A DNA stretch of 39,573 bases. Source: Deltaproteobacteria bacterium. Lineage in GTDB: Bacteria; Desulfobacterota; Dissulfuribacteria; Dissulfuribacterales; UBA3076. The notes under the pieces were generated by a model. The model was not told where the DNA came from, did not search any database, and worked only from the letters and a program-made list of their open reading frames with translations. The translations under genes were made by a program, and so were the position numbers. The stretch is from the NCBI GenBank assembly GCA_027004715.1, contig JALTHG010000009.1, forward strand, positions 1-39,573, written 5' to 3'. This document shows, piece after piece, positions 26,967 through 35,622 of the stretch. Each line of letters starts with the position of its first letter. Position 1 is the first letter of the stretch.

Positions 26967-27347
26967 TCAGCTCCTTGTGTCCTGTCCTGTTTTTTCGATC
27001 CTTATTATTGTATGTACATTTCCCCTTGGATGGAAGTCCCCTTCTACCTTGATACTGCGCGGAGATAGGACCTCTACCAGGTCTGAGAAGATCTTGTTGG
27101 TGGCCTCTTCATGAGATATATATCGATCTCTATAGGAATTAAGATAGAGCTTTAGAGACTTCAGCTCCACTATAGACCTATCTGGAACATAGGTTATCTT
27201 TATGGTGGCAAAGTCAGGATACCCAGACCTTGGGCAGAGACAGGTAAACTCTGGGAAGCTTATCTCTATAGTGTAGTCTCTCTCAGGATTTGGATTTGGC
27301 CAGGGCTCAAGGTGGGCCTTTTTTATCTCTTCTTCTCCGTATTTCAT
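26967..27347 (-). CDS. queF: NADPH-dependent 7-cyano-7-deazaguanine reductase
   Basis: QueF reduces the nitrile preQ0 to the amine preQ1 in queuosine synthesis. The 126-residue product is the short unimodular type. The catalytic Cys38 is in [14 protein letters not shown], with Asp45 as the partner acid, and the family motif [22 protein letters not shown] is seen. An extra Cys36 lies two residues before the catalytic one, where Ser is common. The stop of the upstream gene is 1 bp from its start, so it is probably the last gene of the ftsE-to-queF operon. It is convergent with cooS across an 89-bp gap in which I see no clear terminator. Confidence 0.95.
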   Translation of the reverse strand: MKYGEEEIKKAHLEPWPNPNPERDYTIEISFPEFTCLCPRSGYPDFATIKITYVPDRSIVELKSLKLYLNSYRDRYISHEEATNKIFSDLVEVLSPRSIKVEGDFHPRGNVHTIIRIEKTGQDTRS

Positions 27348-27348
27348 T

Positions 27349-28224
27349 TTATCTCGTGAGGATCCGGTGGACTGGTACCAGCTTGACCTCTCTACTTATC
27401 TTGGGCAGCTCTTCCCTTAAGACCCTCCAGGTATTAGGCATAGGGTGTCCTATGGCAAGGACGCATCCTCTCTCCTTAGAGAGTTTTACAAGCCTCTTGA
27501 CCTCCTTCCTGATGGCCTCCTGTCGAGGGTCATGGTCCAGGAACACTCCCCTCTCAGCAGTAGGGATCCCCATAGACATGGCCGTGCTATAGGCCACACT
27601 GTCTTTAGTGGTCCTGCTGTCTACAAAGAAGAGATCACGTCTCTTGATTTCAGTCAGGATAAACCTCATGGCCTTCTTGTCTGCAGTGAATTTTGAGCCC
27701 ATGTGGTTGTTTACTCCGATTGCGCCAGGTACGGCATCCAGGTCCCTTGTGAGTATGCCCAGCATAGAATTAGGGTCCATGTCCAGACGAAGAGTGCCGG
27801 GTCCTGGGTCAATTCTGGGATTGAAGGGCTCTAGGGGCAGATGGACCAGGACATCCCTACCCATGGCCTTGGCCTTACGAGCCATCATAGGGGTATGGGG
27901 TGCCCCAGGGAGAAAGGAAAAAGACAGCGGCGCATCTAGAGCCAGAAGTGCATTGTCCATGCGGATACTATATCCCATATCATCTATAAGGATGGCCACC
28001 AGAGGTATAGAGATCTTGGTCTTGGGCCTTGACGGCCTGGGAGGTAGGGATGGCACATGGCGAAAGTCTTCAAAAAGGGGATGGGTCTTTGTTGTAGGTA
28101 GAGGCAACAGATACAACAAGGCTATTATTGCCCCGGTCATCCCCAGAGCTATTGTAGCCCATATCAGACCTGGGAATCGCCTTGAGGGCCTCTTATCCCT
28201 TCTCGATATACGTGAAGCAGCCAT
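27349..28224 (-). CDS. Divergent polysaccharide deacetylase family protein (YibQ-like)
   Basis: The product belongs to the divergent polysaccharide deacetylase family (PF04748), which includes E. coli YibQ, encoded next to envC; its exact role is not known. A positively charged N-terminus and one hydrophobic anchor (about residues 20-42) suggest a periplasmic protein tethered to the inner membrane, with a proline-rich linker after it. The catalytic-domain motifs are [58 protein letters not shown] and [13 protein letters not shown], all conserved in the family. The 291-residue length fits. It lies 27 bp after ctpA and 1 bp before queF. Confidence 0.9.
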   Translation of the reverse strand: MAASRISRRDKRPSRRFPGLIWATIALGMTGAIIALLYLLPLPTTKTHPLFEDFRHVPSLPPRPSRPKTKISIPLVAILIDDMGYSIRMDNALLALDAPLSFSFLPGAPHTPMMARKAKAMGRDVLVHLPLEPFNPRIDPGPGTLRLDMDPNSMLGILTRDLDAVPGAIGVNNHMGSKFTADKKAMRFILTEIKRRDLFFVDSRTTKDSVAYSTAMSMGIPTAERGVFLDHDPRQEAIRKEVKRLVKLSKERGCVLAIGHPMPNTWRVLREELPKISREVKLVPVHRILTR

Positions 28225-28251
28225 CTATAGGCCTGTAAGCAGGTAGTTGCC

Positions 28252-29637
28252 TTATTTTGTGACTTCTCCAGGGTTTGCCTGGATAATCTGGGAAAAGGTA
28301 TTCCATGCCTTCAATATCCTGAGGGCCTCCTGTAACTGGTTGTCCATAGGAGGCGTCTTGACCCCTTTTGGGGCATTAGGTCCAGGAGTAGGCCGAGTTC
28401 CTTTCTTCCCTGACAGGGACGACTTATTCCTGCCTGCTGGGCCCTTGTTGGGCAGGTGACCTAGCAGATCACTCTCCTTCAGGAAGTGGAAGGGATTTTC
28501 TTGCTTTTCTATAGAGCTCAGTTTAGAAGGAGGTATAAATGGTATTACTATATCAGGGGTTATGCCTTCTGCCTGTATGGACCTGCCACTGGGTGTATAG
28601 TATCTGGCTGTAGTCAGACGTATGGCAGACCCATCCTCCAGGGGGATGATGGTCTGGACCGATCCCTTTCCAAATGTCTGTGTACCTATAATTAATGCCC
28701 TCTTTTGGTCCTGTAGGGCCCCAGCAACTATCTCTGAGGCACTCGCACTTCCTCCATTGACCAGTACTACCATAGGATAATTATGGTGATGTCTGTTTGG
28801 GTGGGCCACAAAACGCATATTCTGTTCCTTGATCCTGCCCTTTGTATAGACAATGAGCCCTTTTTCCAGGAAGGTGTCAGCCACCTTTACTGCCTGATCC
28901 AGCAGGCCTCCTGGATTATTGCGCAGGTCGAGTACCAGTCCCTTAAGGCCGCCGCCTTTTTCTAGCTTCTCTAAGGCATCTTCCATATCAGAACTGGTCT
29001 TGTCCTGGAAGTCACTTATACGTACATACCCGTAGCCCTTTTCTAACATCCTAGAGTGCACACTCTTTATAGGGATTACATCCCTTGTCAGGGTTATATC
29101 TTTGAGTTGGGTCCATCCTTCGCGGTATATAGAGATAGTGACCTTGGTCCCCTTTGGTCCCCTCAGAAGCCTTACTGCCTGGATCAAGGTCATGTTCTTG
29201 GTAGATTCACCATTTATCTTGAGGATCTTGTCATTGGCCTTCAGACCTGCCCTATATGCAGGTGTCCCTTCAATAGGAGATATCACGGTCAGTACTCCAT
29301 CTCGGAGGCTGATCTCTATGCCAATGCCAGTAAATTTGCCCTTTGTCTCTACCTGGAGCTCTTTATAGTCTTCAGGCGTCATAAAAGAGGAATGTGGGTC
29401 CAGGGAAGTAAGCATCCCCTGTATTGCCCCATAGATGAGTTTCTTGGGCTGTACCTTTTCTACATAGTTACGCTCTACTAGATCAAGCACCTTACCAAAG
29501 GTCTTGAGTTGCTCATAGGTGCCATTCTCTTTGGCAGAGGCTACATGCCGTGCCTGATAGCTACCTACAACCAGAGAGATACAGAGCAAGACAGCTATTA
29601 TAGACCATAGGTGGAAAGACCTTGAAAGATTTTTCAT
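28252..29637 (-). CDS. ctpA: C-terminal processing peptidase, S41 family
   Basis: This periplasmic serine protease trims the C-termini of proteins, often peptidoglycan hydrolases, and needs partner lipoproteins in other bacteria. A signal peptide or anchor is at residues 8-28 (LWSIIAVLLCISLVVGSYQA). A PDZ domain runs from about 95 to 175 (GIGIEISLRDGVLTVISPIEGTPAYRAG). The Ser-Lys dyad is Ser299 in GGSASASEIVAGALQD and Lys324 in TFGKGSVQT, spaced 25 as in E. coli Prc. The C-terminal tail from about 400 is low in complexity and Pro/Lys-rich. ATG with AGGAG upstream. It follows envC, the standard envC-ctpA order. Confidence 0.96.
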   Translation of the reverse strand: MKNLSRSFHLWSIIAVLLCISLVVGSYQARHVASAKENGTYEQLKTFGKVLDLVERNYVEKVQPKKLIYGAIQGMLTSLDPHSSFMTPEDYKELQVETKGKFTGIGIEISLRDGVLTVISPIEGTPAYRAGLKANDKILKINGESTKNMTLIQAVRLLRGPKGTKVTISIYREGWTQLKDITLTRDVIPIKSVHSRMLEKGYGYVRISDFQDKTSSDMEDALEKLEKGGGLKGLVLDLRNNPGGLLDQAVKVADTFLEKGLIVYTKGRIKEQNMRFVAHPNRHHHNYPMVVLVNGGSASASEIVAGALQDQKRALIIGTQTFGKGSVQTIIPLEDGSAIRLTTARYYTPSGRSIQAEGITPDIVIPFIPPSKLSSIEKQENPFHFLKESDLLGHLPNKGPAGRNKSSLSGKKGTRPTPGPNAPKGVKTPPMDNQLQEALRILKAWNTFSQIIQANPGEVTK

Positions 29638-29739
29638 TTTTTATCTCCTATCTGGATATATAAATGGATAACAGAGACCTCCATTTAAAGATCAAAGATT
29701 TTGATTCTAAAACATTATTCAGAGAGAGGCAATCTCTAT

Positions 29740-30915
29740 TTATGGCCTTAACTTATGGCCTATTTTTATCCCTGTAAGATCGAGCCATTTGGTTGGGTCT
29801 TCTTCTTGTCTTCTATGCCTTATCTCAAAGTATATGCCTTCCTGTATCCAGGGACCTCCACCAACCAGACCTATGATATCTCCCTGTACCACCCTGTCTC
29901 CAACGCCCTTAAAGAATTTTGCAGCCTGAGCGATCAGGCTAAAGTACTGGTCTCCGTGGTCTATTATCAAGACCTTTCCATAGCCCTTGAGGTATCCTCT
30001 ATATACAACTGTACCGTCAAAGATGCTCCTGATCTCAGTACCCCATGGTGCCACAAAGATCACTCCAGGGCCCTCTCTGCCTCCAATGCCCCTTTTTAAT
30101 AATCGTCCTCTTACTGGTGGATCTAGTCTGCCCTTCTGTGCCTTGAAGCTCTCTTCACTGATCTGGGCCCTCGACTGGATATCTTCGTGCCTGCTCAGCC
30201 GTGCTATAATGTCCTGGAGAGATCGTTTACTGGCCTTGAGTTCTGCCAGCATCTCTTTATATCGTCTTCCCTGCTGTCTGAGTTCATCTAAAAAGGCCTG
30301 CTTTGCCTGTTTTCGTTCTTCCAAAAGCAGGGATTCCTTCTCTATCTGCTCATCGGCCTTTTTGAGCATCTCTCTCTGTTGCTCCAGTCTGGCTGCCTTT
30401 TTGGCACTCTCTTTGATGCCAGATCTATAGAGCTCCCTCAGCTTTCTATCGTGTTCCAGGATGAGCCTGAGATAGGTCTCTCTCGACAGGAATTCTGGCA
30501 TGGTCTCTGCAGCGAATAGTACATTGAGTGTCCCTACTGTACCCATCTCCATAAAGGCCCTGAGTCTGTCTTTTACCTGACGCTGCAGTGCATTGAGTGC
30601 CTGAACCTGCCTGTTATAGTCTCTCTGTATATCGGCAAGAGCGAGTTCTTTGTCTGTCCAGTCTTTTCGAATTGCCTGAAGCCTTTCCCACTGTAGTGCT
30701 ATCTCTTTGTCCAGGTCTGCCAGTTCCTTGAGTACTGAATATTTACTTGATTCTACCTGGGCCGCCTTTTTTTCATGGATAGCTATCTCTCTTTGGATGG
30801 CCTTGAGCCTCTCCTGCTGGCCTTCAATCTCTTTCTGGAGCAACTCGTCGGCAGAGACATGGCCCTGCAGTAACAACAGTGCCAAGAGGATCAGGAGCCA
30901 TCTATAATGGGTCAC
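29740..30915 (-). CDS. envC: Murein hydrolase activator EnvC (degenerate LytM/M23)
   Basis: EnvC activates division amidases in the periplasm under control of FtsEX. The start is chosen as GTG at 30915, which overlaps the ftsX stop as GTGA and has GGAGG upstream; the ORF track's TTG at 30960 is inside ftsX. The 391-residue product has a signal peptide (WLLILLALLLLQGHVSA), a coiled-coil part of about 230 residues rich in Glu, Lys, Gln, Leu, and a C-terminal LytM domain (APWGTEIRSIFDGTVVYRGYLKGYGKVLIIDHG). The active-site HxxxD is absent (GREGPGVIF) and the HxH is replaced (IAQA), leaving only YFEIRH. It is thus probably not a hydrolase but an activator. Confidence 0.93.
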   Translation of the reverse strand: MTHYRWLLILLALLLLQGHVSADELLQKEIEGQQERLKAIQREIAIHEKKAAQVESSKYSVLKELADLDKEIALQWERLQAIRKDWTDKELALADIQRDYNRQVQALNALQRQVKDRLRAFMEMGTVGTLNVLFAAETMPEFLSRETYLRLILEHDRKLRELYRSGIKESAKKAARLEQQREMLKKADEQIEKESLLLEERKQAKQAFLDELRQQGRRYKEMLAELKASKRSLQDIIARLSRHEDIQSRAQISEESFKAQKGRLDPPVRGRLLKRGIGGREGPGVIFVAPWGTEIRSIFDGTVVYRGYLKGYGKVLIIDHGDQYFSLIAQAAKFFKGVGDRVVQGDIIGLVGGGPWIQEGIYFEIRHRRQEEDPTKWLDLTGIKIGHKLRP

Positions 30916-31796
30916 TGGCGCAGAAACCTCCACATGGAAATGGCAGTACCTGAGACACAAAATAATATACTGATTGTTATAATGGCAAGGATATAGGGCC
31001 AGGGGAGGAAATAGACATGTATTCCCCTCAACAACTCAGAACCAGATGTAAGGCCCTGTAGATACCTGTAACAGACAAAGACTATCCCTATAGCCAGACC
31101 TGAACCCAAAAGGCCCTGGATAAATGCCTCAAAGAGAAACGGGCCCTGGATAAAGCTGTTTGTTGCCCCAACCAGACGCATTACCTTTAGTTCTTCCTGC
31201 CTGGCATAGACCGTCAACTTTATGGTATTTGCCACTACAAAGGCAGCAGTGAAGACGAGGAGGACTCCACTGACCAGTACCAGTATTCGGTAAAACCTCA
31301 AGAAAGATTCCAGTCTCTCTATCCATGTCTGTCCGTATTGGACCCTGGATACCTCTGGCCAGTGGCCTATCTCTCTGGCCAATAGCCTGAGCTTCTTCAG
31401 GTGGAATATGGCCCTATTGATCTTTACCTCAAATGAGGGGGGCAAGAACTTGGGGTCTATGCCCTCAAGTACATCCTTTTCATCCTTTAGATAGTCTTTG
31501 AGCCTCTTAAAGGCCTGTTCAGGAGATATATAGGTCACCCTTTCTACCCCTGGCAGTCCTGTAAGCCTCTGATAGAGCACAGGGATCTTCTCTTGTGGTG
31601 TCTTTTCGGTGAGAAAGACTACAAGTCCGAGCTCTGTCCCAAATCTCTCAACAAATTGGTGCAGATTAAAATATATCAGGGTAAAGAAGCTAAAGATCAG
31701 AATAGAGAGGCTGACCACTACAGTGGTTACAAGCTGGGTATACAGGTGCTGCTTAAGATCAGAGAGTGTCCTGCGGCATATAATGACCAGACTCAT
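30912..31796 (-). CDS. ftsX: Cell division protein FtsX
   Basis: FtsX is the membrane partner of the FtsE ATPase and passes a conformational signal to EnvC. The 294-residue product shows the expected topology: an N-terminal helix (VVSLSILIFSFFTLIYF), a periplasmic domain of about 110 residues, then three helices (ILVLVSGVLLVFTAAFVVANTI, the GPFLFEAFIQGLLGSGLAIGIVFV region and the last near ILAIITISILFCVSG). The cytoplasmic loop KLTVYARQEELKVMRLVGATNSFI is the family hallmark. The start is ATG at 31796. The stop overlaps the envC GTG, and a 78-bp gap with a repeat separates it from ftsE. Confidence 0.97.
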   Translation of the reverse strand: MSLVIICRRTLSDLKQHLYTQLVTTVVVSLSILIFSFFTLIYFNLHQFVERFGTELGLVVFLTEKTPQEKIPVLYQRLTGLPGVERVTYISPEQAFKRLKDYLKDEKDVLEGIDPKFLPPSFEVKINRAIFHLKKLRLLAREIGHWPEVSRVQYGQTWIERLESFLRFYRILVLVSGVLLVFTAAFVVANTIKLTVYARQEELKVMRLVGATNSFIQGPFLFEAFIQGLLGSGLAIGIVFVCYRYLQGLTSGSELLRGIHVYFLPWPYILAIITISILFCVSGTAISMWRFLRQ

Positions 31797-31818
31797 AGGC
31801 TCTCAATGCTTCCTTCAG

Positions 31819-31881
31819 GTAATTTTACCTATGTTGGCCGGCGACTAAACGCTTCAACAAGAGGGTGTGAACGGTCATAAT
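31819..31881. repeat. Diverged copy of the 63-bp element, between ftsE and ftsX
   Basis: Aligned with 18056-18121, this copy shares GTAA-T-T--C-TAT at the left and CTAAACG-TTCAACA, TGAAC-GT-A-AAT at the right, about 30 of 38 bases over the right half with a single-base gap. The palindrome is degraded. It fills the ftsE-ftsX gap and runs 7 bp into the 3' end of ftsE, so it includes the ftsE stop codon. Confidence 0.55.
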
Positions 31882-32531
31882 TTTACTATCCTGCGATGGG
31901 TATTTTTATAGAGCCTGTCGTCATGGGTCGCAAATACCACAGTTGCGCCCCTGGCATTTAACTCTTCCATAAGCATCATTACCTCATTGGTCCGTTCCTG
32001 GTCCAGGTTTCCAGTAGGCTCATCGGCAAGGACTATAGCAGGCCGATTGACTACAGCCCTGGCTATGGCCACCCTCTGCTGTTCACCCCCAGACAACTGA
32101 AAGGGATACTGCCTCATCTTTCCTGCAAGACCTACTCCTTCGAGGACCTTCACCACCCTGTCTCTTGACTGTTCCCTTTTTAGACCTGTCACCTCCAGGC
32201 TGAGGGCCACATTATCAAATACTGTGTGATCTGACAGGAGCCTGAAGTCCTGAAAGATCATTCCAATCTTTCTGCGGAGGTATGGAATCTGTGAATTTGA
32301 GACAGAAGAAAGTGCTACTCCATCTATCCATATCTCACCAGATGTGGGTCTCTCTGCACAGAAGAGGAGCCGTAACATGGTAGTCTTTCCTATGCCACTC
32401 GGGCCGGTCAAGAATATAAATTCACCCCTCTCTATCTCTAGATCGATGTCAGAAAAGACGGTATTATCTGGTGGATATCTTTTTGTTACCTTTTGGAGAC
32501 GAATGATAACAGGTGATCCCTTGAAAAACAT
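31875..32531 (-). CDS. ftsE: Cell division ATP-binding protein FtsE
   Basis: FtsE is the cytoplasmic ATPase of FtsEX, which links the Z-ring to septal amidase activation. The 218-residue product has Walker A GPSGIGKT at 43-50, the ABC signature LSGGEQQRVAIARA, Walker B IVLADEPTGNLD and the FATHDDRL switch. The ORF track starts at 32588, but the ATG at 32531 gives MFFKGSPVIIRLQKVTKRY, close to the FtsE N-terminus; a later non-ATG start is possible since the Shine-Dalgarno is weak. It is the first gene of the minus-strand envelope operon and divergent from pilT. Confidence 0.95.
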   Translation of the reverse strand: MFFKGSPVIIRLQKVTKRYPPDNTVFSDIDLEIERGEFIFLTGPSGIGKTTMLRLLFCAERPTSGEIWIDGVALSSVSNSQIPYLRRKIGMIFQDFRLLSDHTVFDNVALSLEVTGLKREQSRDRVVKVLEGVGLAGKMRQYPFQLSGGEQQRVAIARAVVNRPAIVLADEPTGNLDQERTNEVMMLMEELNARGATVVFATHDDRLYKNTHRRIVKL

Positions 32532-32676
32532 AATAAAAAATATAGCCTCTATATAGTCTGGTAGCAAGCTGGGTTGTGAAAAGGCCAAGTTTCATCAATA
32601 TCCTGGCCATTTTTCATGTTATTTGACTATGTCGATATAGAGATCAGGGCTTTTATCACTAAAACAGGAGATATAT

Positions 32677-33762
32677 ATGGCCAAGATAGATGCCTTTTTT
32701 AAACTTCTACATAATCAGGGGGCTTCAGACCTCCATCTGGTATCTGGTGTCCCTCCCATGCTGCGCATCAGAGGAGACCTCCAACGGATAAAATATAAGG
32801 TCTTGGAGAACGACGAGTTGAAGGCCATGCTCTATGAGATTGCACCTGAGGAGAAGATCAAGGTCTTTGAGGAGACCGGAGATGTGGATTTCGGCTATGA
32901 AATCCCAGGACTTGCCAGGTATAGGGCCAATTTCTTTATGCAAAAAGACGGTATTGCCGCTGTATTCAGAGAGATCCCCAGCAAGGTCTTGACTGCCGAA
33001 CAGCTTGGCCTCCCAGATGTCATGACCAAGCTGGCCATGCTGCCCAGGGGTTTAGTCCTGGTCACAGGACCTACTGGGAGTGGAAAGTCTACTACCCTGG
33101 CCGCTATTATAGATCATGCCAACAGAAACCGTAGGGACCACATCATCACTATAGAGGACCCTATAGAGTTTGTGCACGAGAGCAGGAGGTGTCTGGTAAG
33201 TCACAGGGAGGTAGGGACACATACCAGGTCCTTTAGTACTGCCCTGAGAGGTGCCCTCCGTGAAGACCCTGATATAATCCTGGTAGGCGAGCTGAGGGAC
33301 CTGGAGACTATCTCTCTTGCCATTGAGGCGGCCATGACAGGACACCTGGTCATGGGTACCCTGCACACTATCAGTGCGGCAAAGACCGTTGACAGGATCA
33401 TAGAGATCTTTCCGACTCAACAGCAGCCGCAGGTGAGATCAACTCTGGCCGATGCCTTGAGAGCAGTGATATCACAGACCATGTTCAAGCGGATTGATAT
33501 AAAGGGGAGGTGTGTGGCCTTTGAGATCTTGATTGCCACTCCAGCAGTAAGAAATCTCATCCGAGAGGCAAAGACCTATCAGATCCCTTCGTCCATGCAG
33601 ACAGGAAGGAAGTTTGGGATGCAGACCCTAGACGATGCCATAATGGAGCTGCTGAAAAAGGGATGGATAGACCCGGATGAGGCCTATAGCAAGTGTGTAA
33701 ACAAGGCACTGTTCAGGCCATTTATAAAGGAAGCGCCAACAGACTTCACTGAGGTGGGTTAA
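32677..33762 (+). CDS. pilT: Type IV pilus retraction ATPase PilT
   Basis: PilT is the hexameric motor that depolymerises type IV pili for twitching. The 361-residue product shows the N-terminal SDLHLVSGVPPMLRIRG, Walker A GPTGSGKS at 131-138, the Asp box TIEDPIEFVH, Walker B DPDIILVGELRD, the His box GTLHTISAAKTVDRI and the C-terminal AVRNLIREAKTYQI, equal to the retraction motif AIRNLIRE with one change. ATG at 32677 follows AACAGGAG. The stop is immediately followed by the second PilT-type gene. Confidence 0.96.
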   Translation: MAKIDAFFKLLHNQGASDLHLVSGVPPMLRIRGDLQRIKYKVLENDELKAMLYEIAPEEKIKVFEETGDVDFGYEIPGLARYRANFFMQKDGIAAVFREIPSKVLTAEQLGLPDVMTKLAMLPRGLVLVTGPTGSGKSTTLAAIIDHANRNRRDHIITIEDPIEFVHESRRCLVSHREVGTHTRSFSTALRGALREDPDIILVGELRDLETISLAIEAAMTGHLVMGTLHTISAAKTVDRIIEIFPTQQQPQVRSTLADALRAVISQTMFKRIDIKGRCVAFEILIATPAVRNLIREAKTYQIPSSMQTGRKFGMQTLDDAIMELLKKGWIDPDEAYSKCVNKALFRPFIKEAPTDFTEVG

Positions 33763-34938
33763 ATGAGAAAGGCAGACCTGGATAATATATTGTCTGTGAT
33801 GCTCAGTGCCTCTCCCAGGGTATCTGATCTGAATTTTACAGTCGGCAGACCCTGTCAGATAGCAGCAGATGGCAGACTCCATCCTGTCTCTATAGGGCTT
33901 GCCACCAATCTATTGACCCCCTTTCAGACAGAACAGCTTGCCCTGACACTAATAAATAATGATAGGCGGCTATTGATCGAGCTCTTTCGCCACGGTTCAT
34001 GTGATTTTTCCTATAGTATGCCCGATGGCCCGAGATTTCGTGTGAATATATTTTCGCAGATAGAGGGCTACAGCATTGTAATGCGCAGGCTAGAGGGCAG
34101 GCTCCCTGATCTTGACAGGCTTGGGCTCCCAGGGTGTTTTAAGGAGATGGCAAGAGAGAAAAATGGGATCATATTATTCACAGGTGCCACTGGCACTGGT
34201 AAGACTACATCCCTTGCTGCTATATTAGAGGAGATCAATAGGACTAGACATGTCCATATAATTACCCTGGAGGATCCTGTTGAGTACGTCCATTCCCATA
34301 GAAAGGCCACCTTCAATCAGAGGGAACTCGGCAAGAACTTTGATACATTTGCCAATGGGTTGAGGGCGGCCCTGCGTCAGGCACCACATGTGATCTTGGT
34401 GGGAGAGATCCGGGATAGAGAGACCATGGATGTAGCACTCAATGCAGCAGAGACAGGCCACCTGGTATTCAGCACCTTACATACAGTGAGTGCTGCTCAT
34501 ACGATCAATCGTATCTTAGGGCTGTACACAGTAGAGGAGGAACATCAGATAAGATTCCGCCTGGCAGACTGCCTGCGTTGGGTAGTAGGACAGAGATTGT
34601 TGCCCAAGATAGGAGGTGGCAGGATAGCTATCTTTGAGATCATGCAGAGCAACATCCGTGTCAAGGACTCTATTGTGAATGGAGAGAGGGAGGGAAAGAC
34701 ATTTTATGAGATCATGGAGAGCGGTCAGGCATATAGTATGCAGACCTTTGATCAAGATATTATCCAGCTCTTCAGGCAGGGTCTGATTGACGAAGATACC
34801 TCTCTGGCATATGCTAGCAGTCGGGCAAAGGTGCGTCGTGGGATAGATCAGATCAAGAGCCAGAGGGGCGAAAAGACCTCTGATATCGATGGACTGAGCA
34901 TGGATTTGGATTGGGATCCTGGTAAGGAATATCAATAG
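33763..34938 (+). CDS. PilT/PilU-type secretion ATPase
   Basis: This 391-residue PilT-family ATPase begins directly after the pilT stop (TAAATG), so both are translated together. Walker A is GATGTGKT at 141-148, followed by TLEDPVEYVHSHRKA, HVILVGEIRDRETMDVALNAAETGH and STLHTVSAAHTINRI. The C-terminal retraction motif is weak: NIRVKDSIVNGEREGKTFYE replaces AIRNLIRE, as in PilU-like paralogues. It is therefore more likely a PilU-type accessory motor that helps PilT under load than a second stand-alone PilT. The tail after about 365 is Asp/Lys-rich and not conserved. Confidence 0.9.
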   Translation: MRKADLDNILSVMLSASPRVSDLNFTVGRPCQIAADGRLHPVSIGLATNLLTPFQTEQLALTLINNDRRLLIELFRHGSCDFSYSMPDGPRFRVNIFSQIEGYSIVMRRLEGRLPDLDRLGLPGCFKEMAREKNGIILFTGATGTGKTTSLAAILEEINRTRHVHIITLEDPVEYVHSHRKATFNQRELGKNFDTFANGLRAALRQAPHVILVGEIRDRETMDVALNAAETGHLVFSTLHTVSAAHTINRILGLYTVEEEHQIRFRLADCLRWVVGQRLLPKIGGGRIAIFEIMQSNIRVKDSIVNGEREGKTFYEIMESGQAYSMQTFDQDIIQLFRQGLIDEDTSLAYASSRAKVRRGIDQIKSQRGEKTSDIDGLSMDLDWDPGKEYQ

Positions 34939-34960
34939 GGCCTGGGATAGGGGGCCATAG

Positions 34961-35620
34961 ATGGAGATAGTCTGTGAGAACTGTGGCAGGCATTACAAGA
35001 TAGCTGACAATAAGCTACCGGCAAGGGGTAGAGTATATTTTACGTGTCCCAACTGCAGGGGACGTATAGAGGTCAAGGCACCTGTCCAAAAGGGCGGACT
35101 GATGGAGATAGGAGGGGAAGACACTATTCGGCCGCCAGACCTTGAGTCCTTTGATCCTGGTGTCAAGACTGCGCTTGTCTACTGCAGTAAGTCCCAGATA
35201 AGAGATAAATTGTGGAAGGGTCTTGAGGACTTGGGATATGAGGTGAGATCAGTCCATGACCGAGAAGAGATCAGGTCTCGCTTTAGATATCATGTCTATG
35301 ACCTTGTCTTTTTATATCAAAGTGGCCCTGATCCTGATAGCACTCTCTCTGGCATTCAAAGATATATAGATACCCTTTCTATGGACATACGCAGAAACAC
35401 CTTTGTAGTCTATATCTATCCAGGGGGAAATCGCCTTGACTCCTTGCAGGCCTTCTCCAGGGGAGTGGACATGACCCTGGGTCCTATTGAACTAAAAGAC
35501 CTTGTTACTATCCTTCCGCAGGCCCTTGAGGTCAGAGATGCATTTTACAGGGTATACCTGGAGTGTAAGGCCAGGGTGGAGGCATCTGCAGCCGAACCTG
35601 TACTTTTTGATGGGAGATAG
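34961..35620 (+). CDS. Zinc-ribbon protein with receiver-like C-terminal domain
   Basis: The N-terminal 36 residues are an MJ0042-type zinc ribbon with Cys5, Cys8, Cys29 and Cys32 (VCENCGRHYKIADNKLP, YFTCPNCRGRIEV). After a linker, residues 65-200 (KTALVYCSKSQIRDKLWKGLEDLGYEVRSV, YDLVFLYQSG, TFVVYIYPG, DMTLGPIELKDLVTIL) have the alternating pattern of a response-regulator receiver, but the phospho-acceptor Asp is not seen where expected: after YDLVF stands LYQSG. The function is not known. ATG at 34961 with AGGGGG. It lies between the pilT pair and the SOD-like gene, and its stop overlaps the next gene closely, so it may act in pilus or surface control. Confidence 0.75.
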   Translation: MEIVCENCGRHYKIADNKLPARGRVYFTCPNCRGRIEVKAPVQKGGLMEIGGEDTIRPPDLESFDPGVKTALVYCSKSQIRDKLWKGLEDLGYEVRSVHDREEIRSRFRYHVYDLVFLYQSGPDPDSTLSGIQRYIDTLSMDIRRNTFVVYIYPGGNRLDSLQAFSRGVDMTLGPIELKDLVTILPQALEVRDAFYRVYLECKARVEASAAEPVLFDGR

Positions 35621-35622
35621 TG

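Noticed and set aside
29740-29765. Direct repeat TATGGCCTTA / TTATGGCCTA at the envC 3' end
   Set aside because: The copies are about 10 bp, adjacent and partly coding; this is within what slippage or chance gives.
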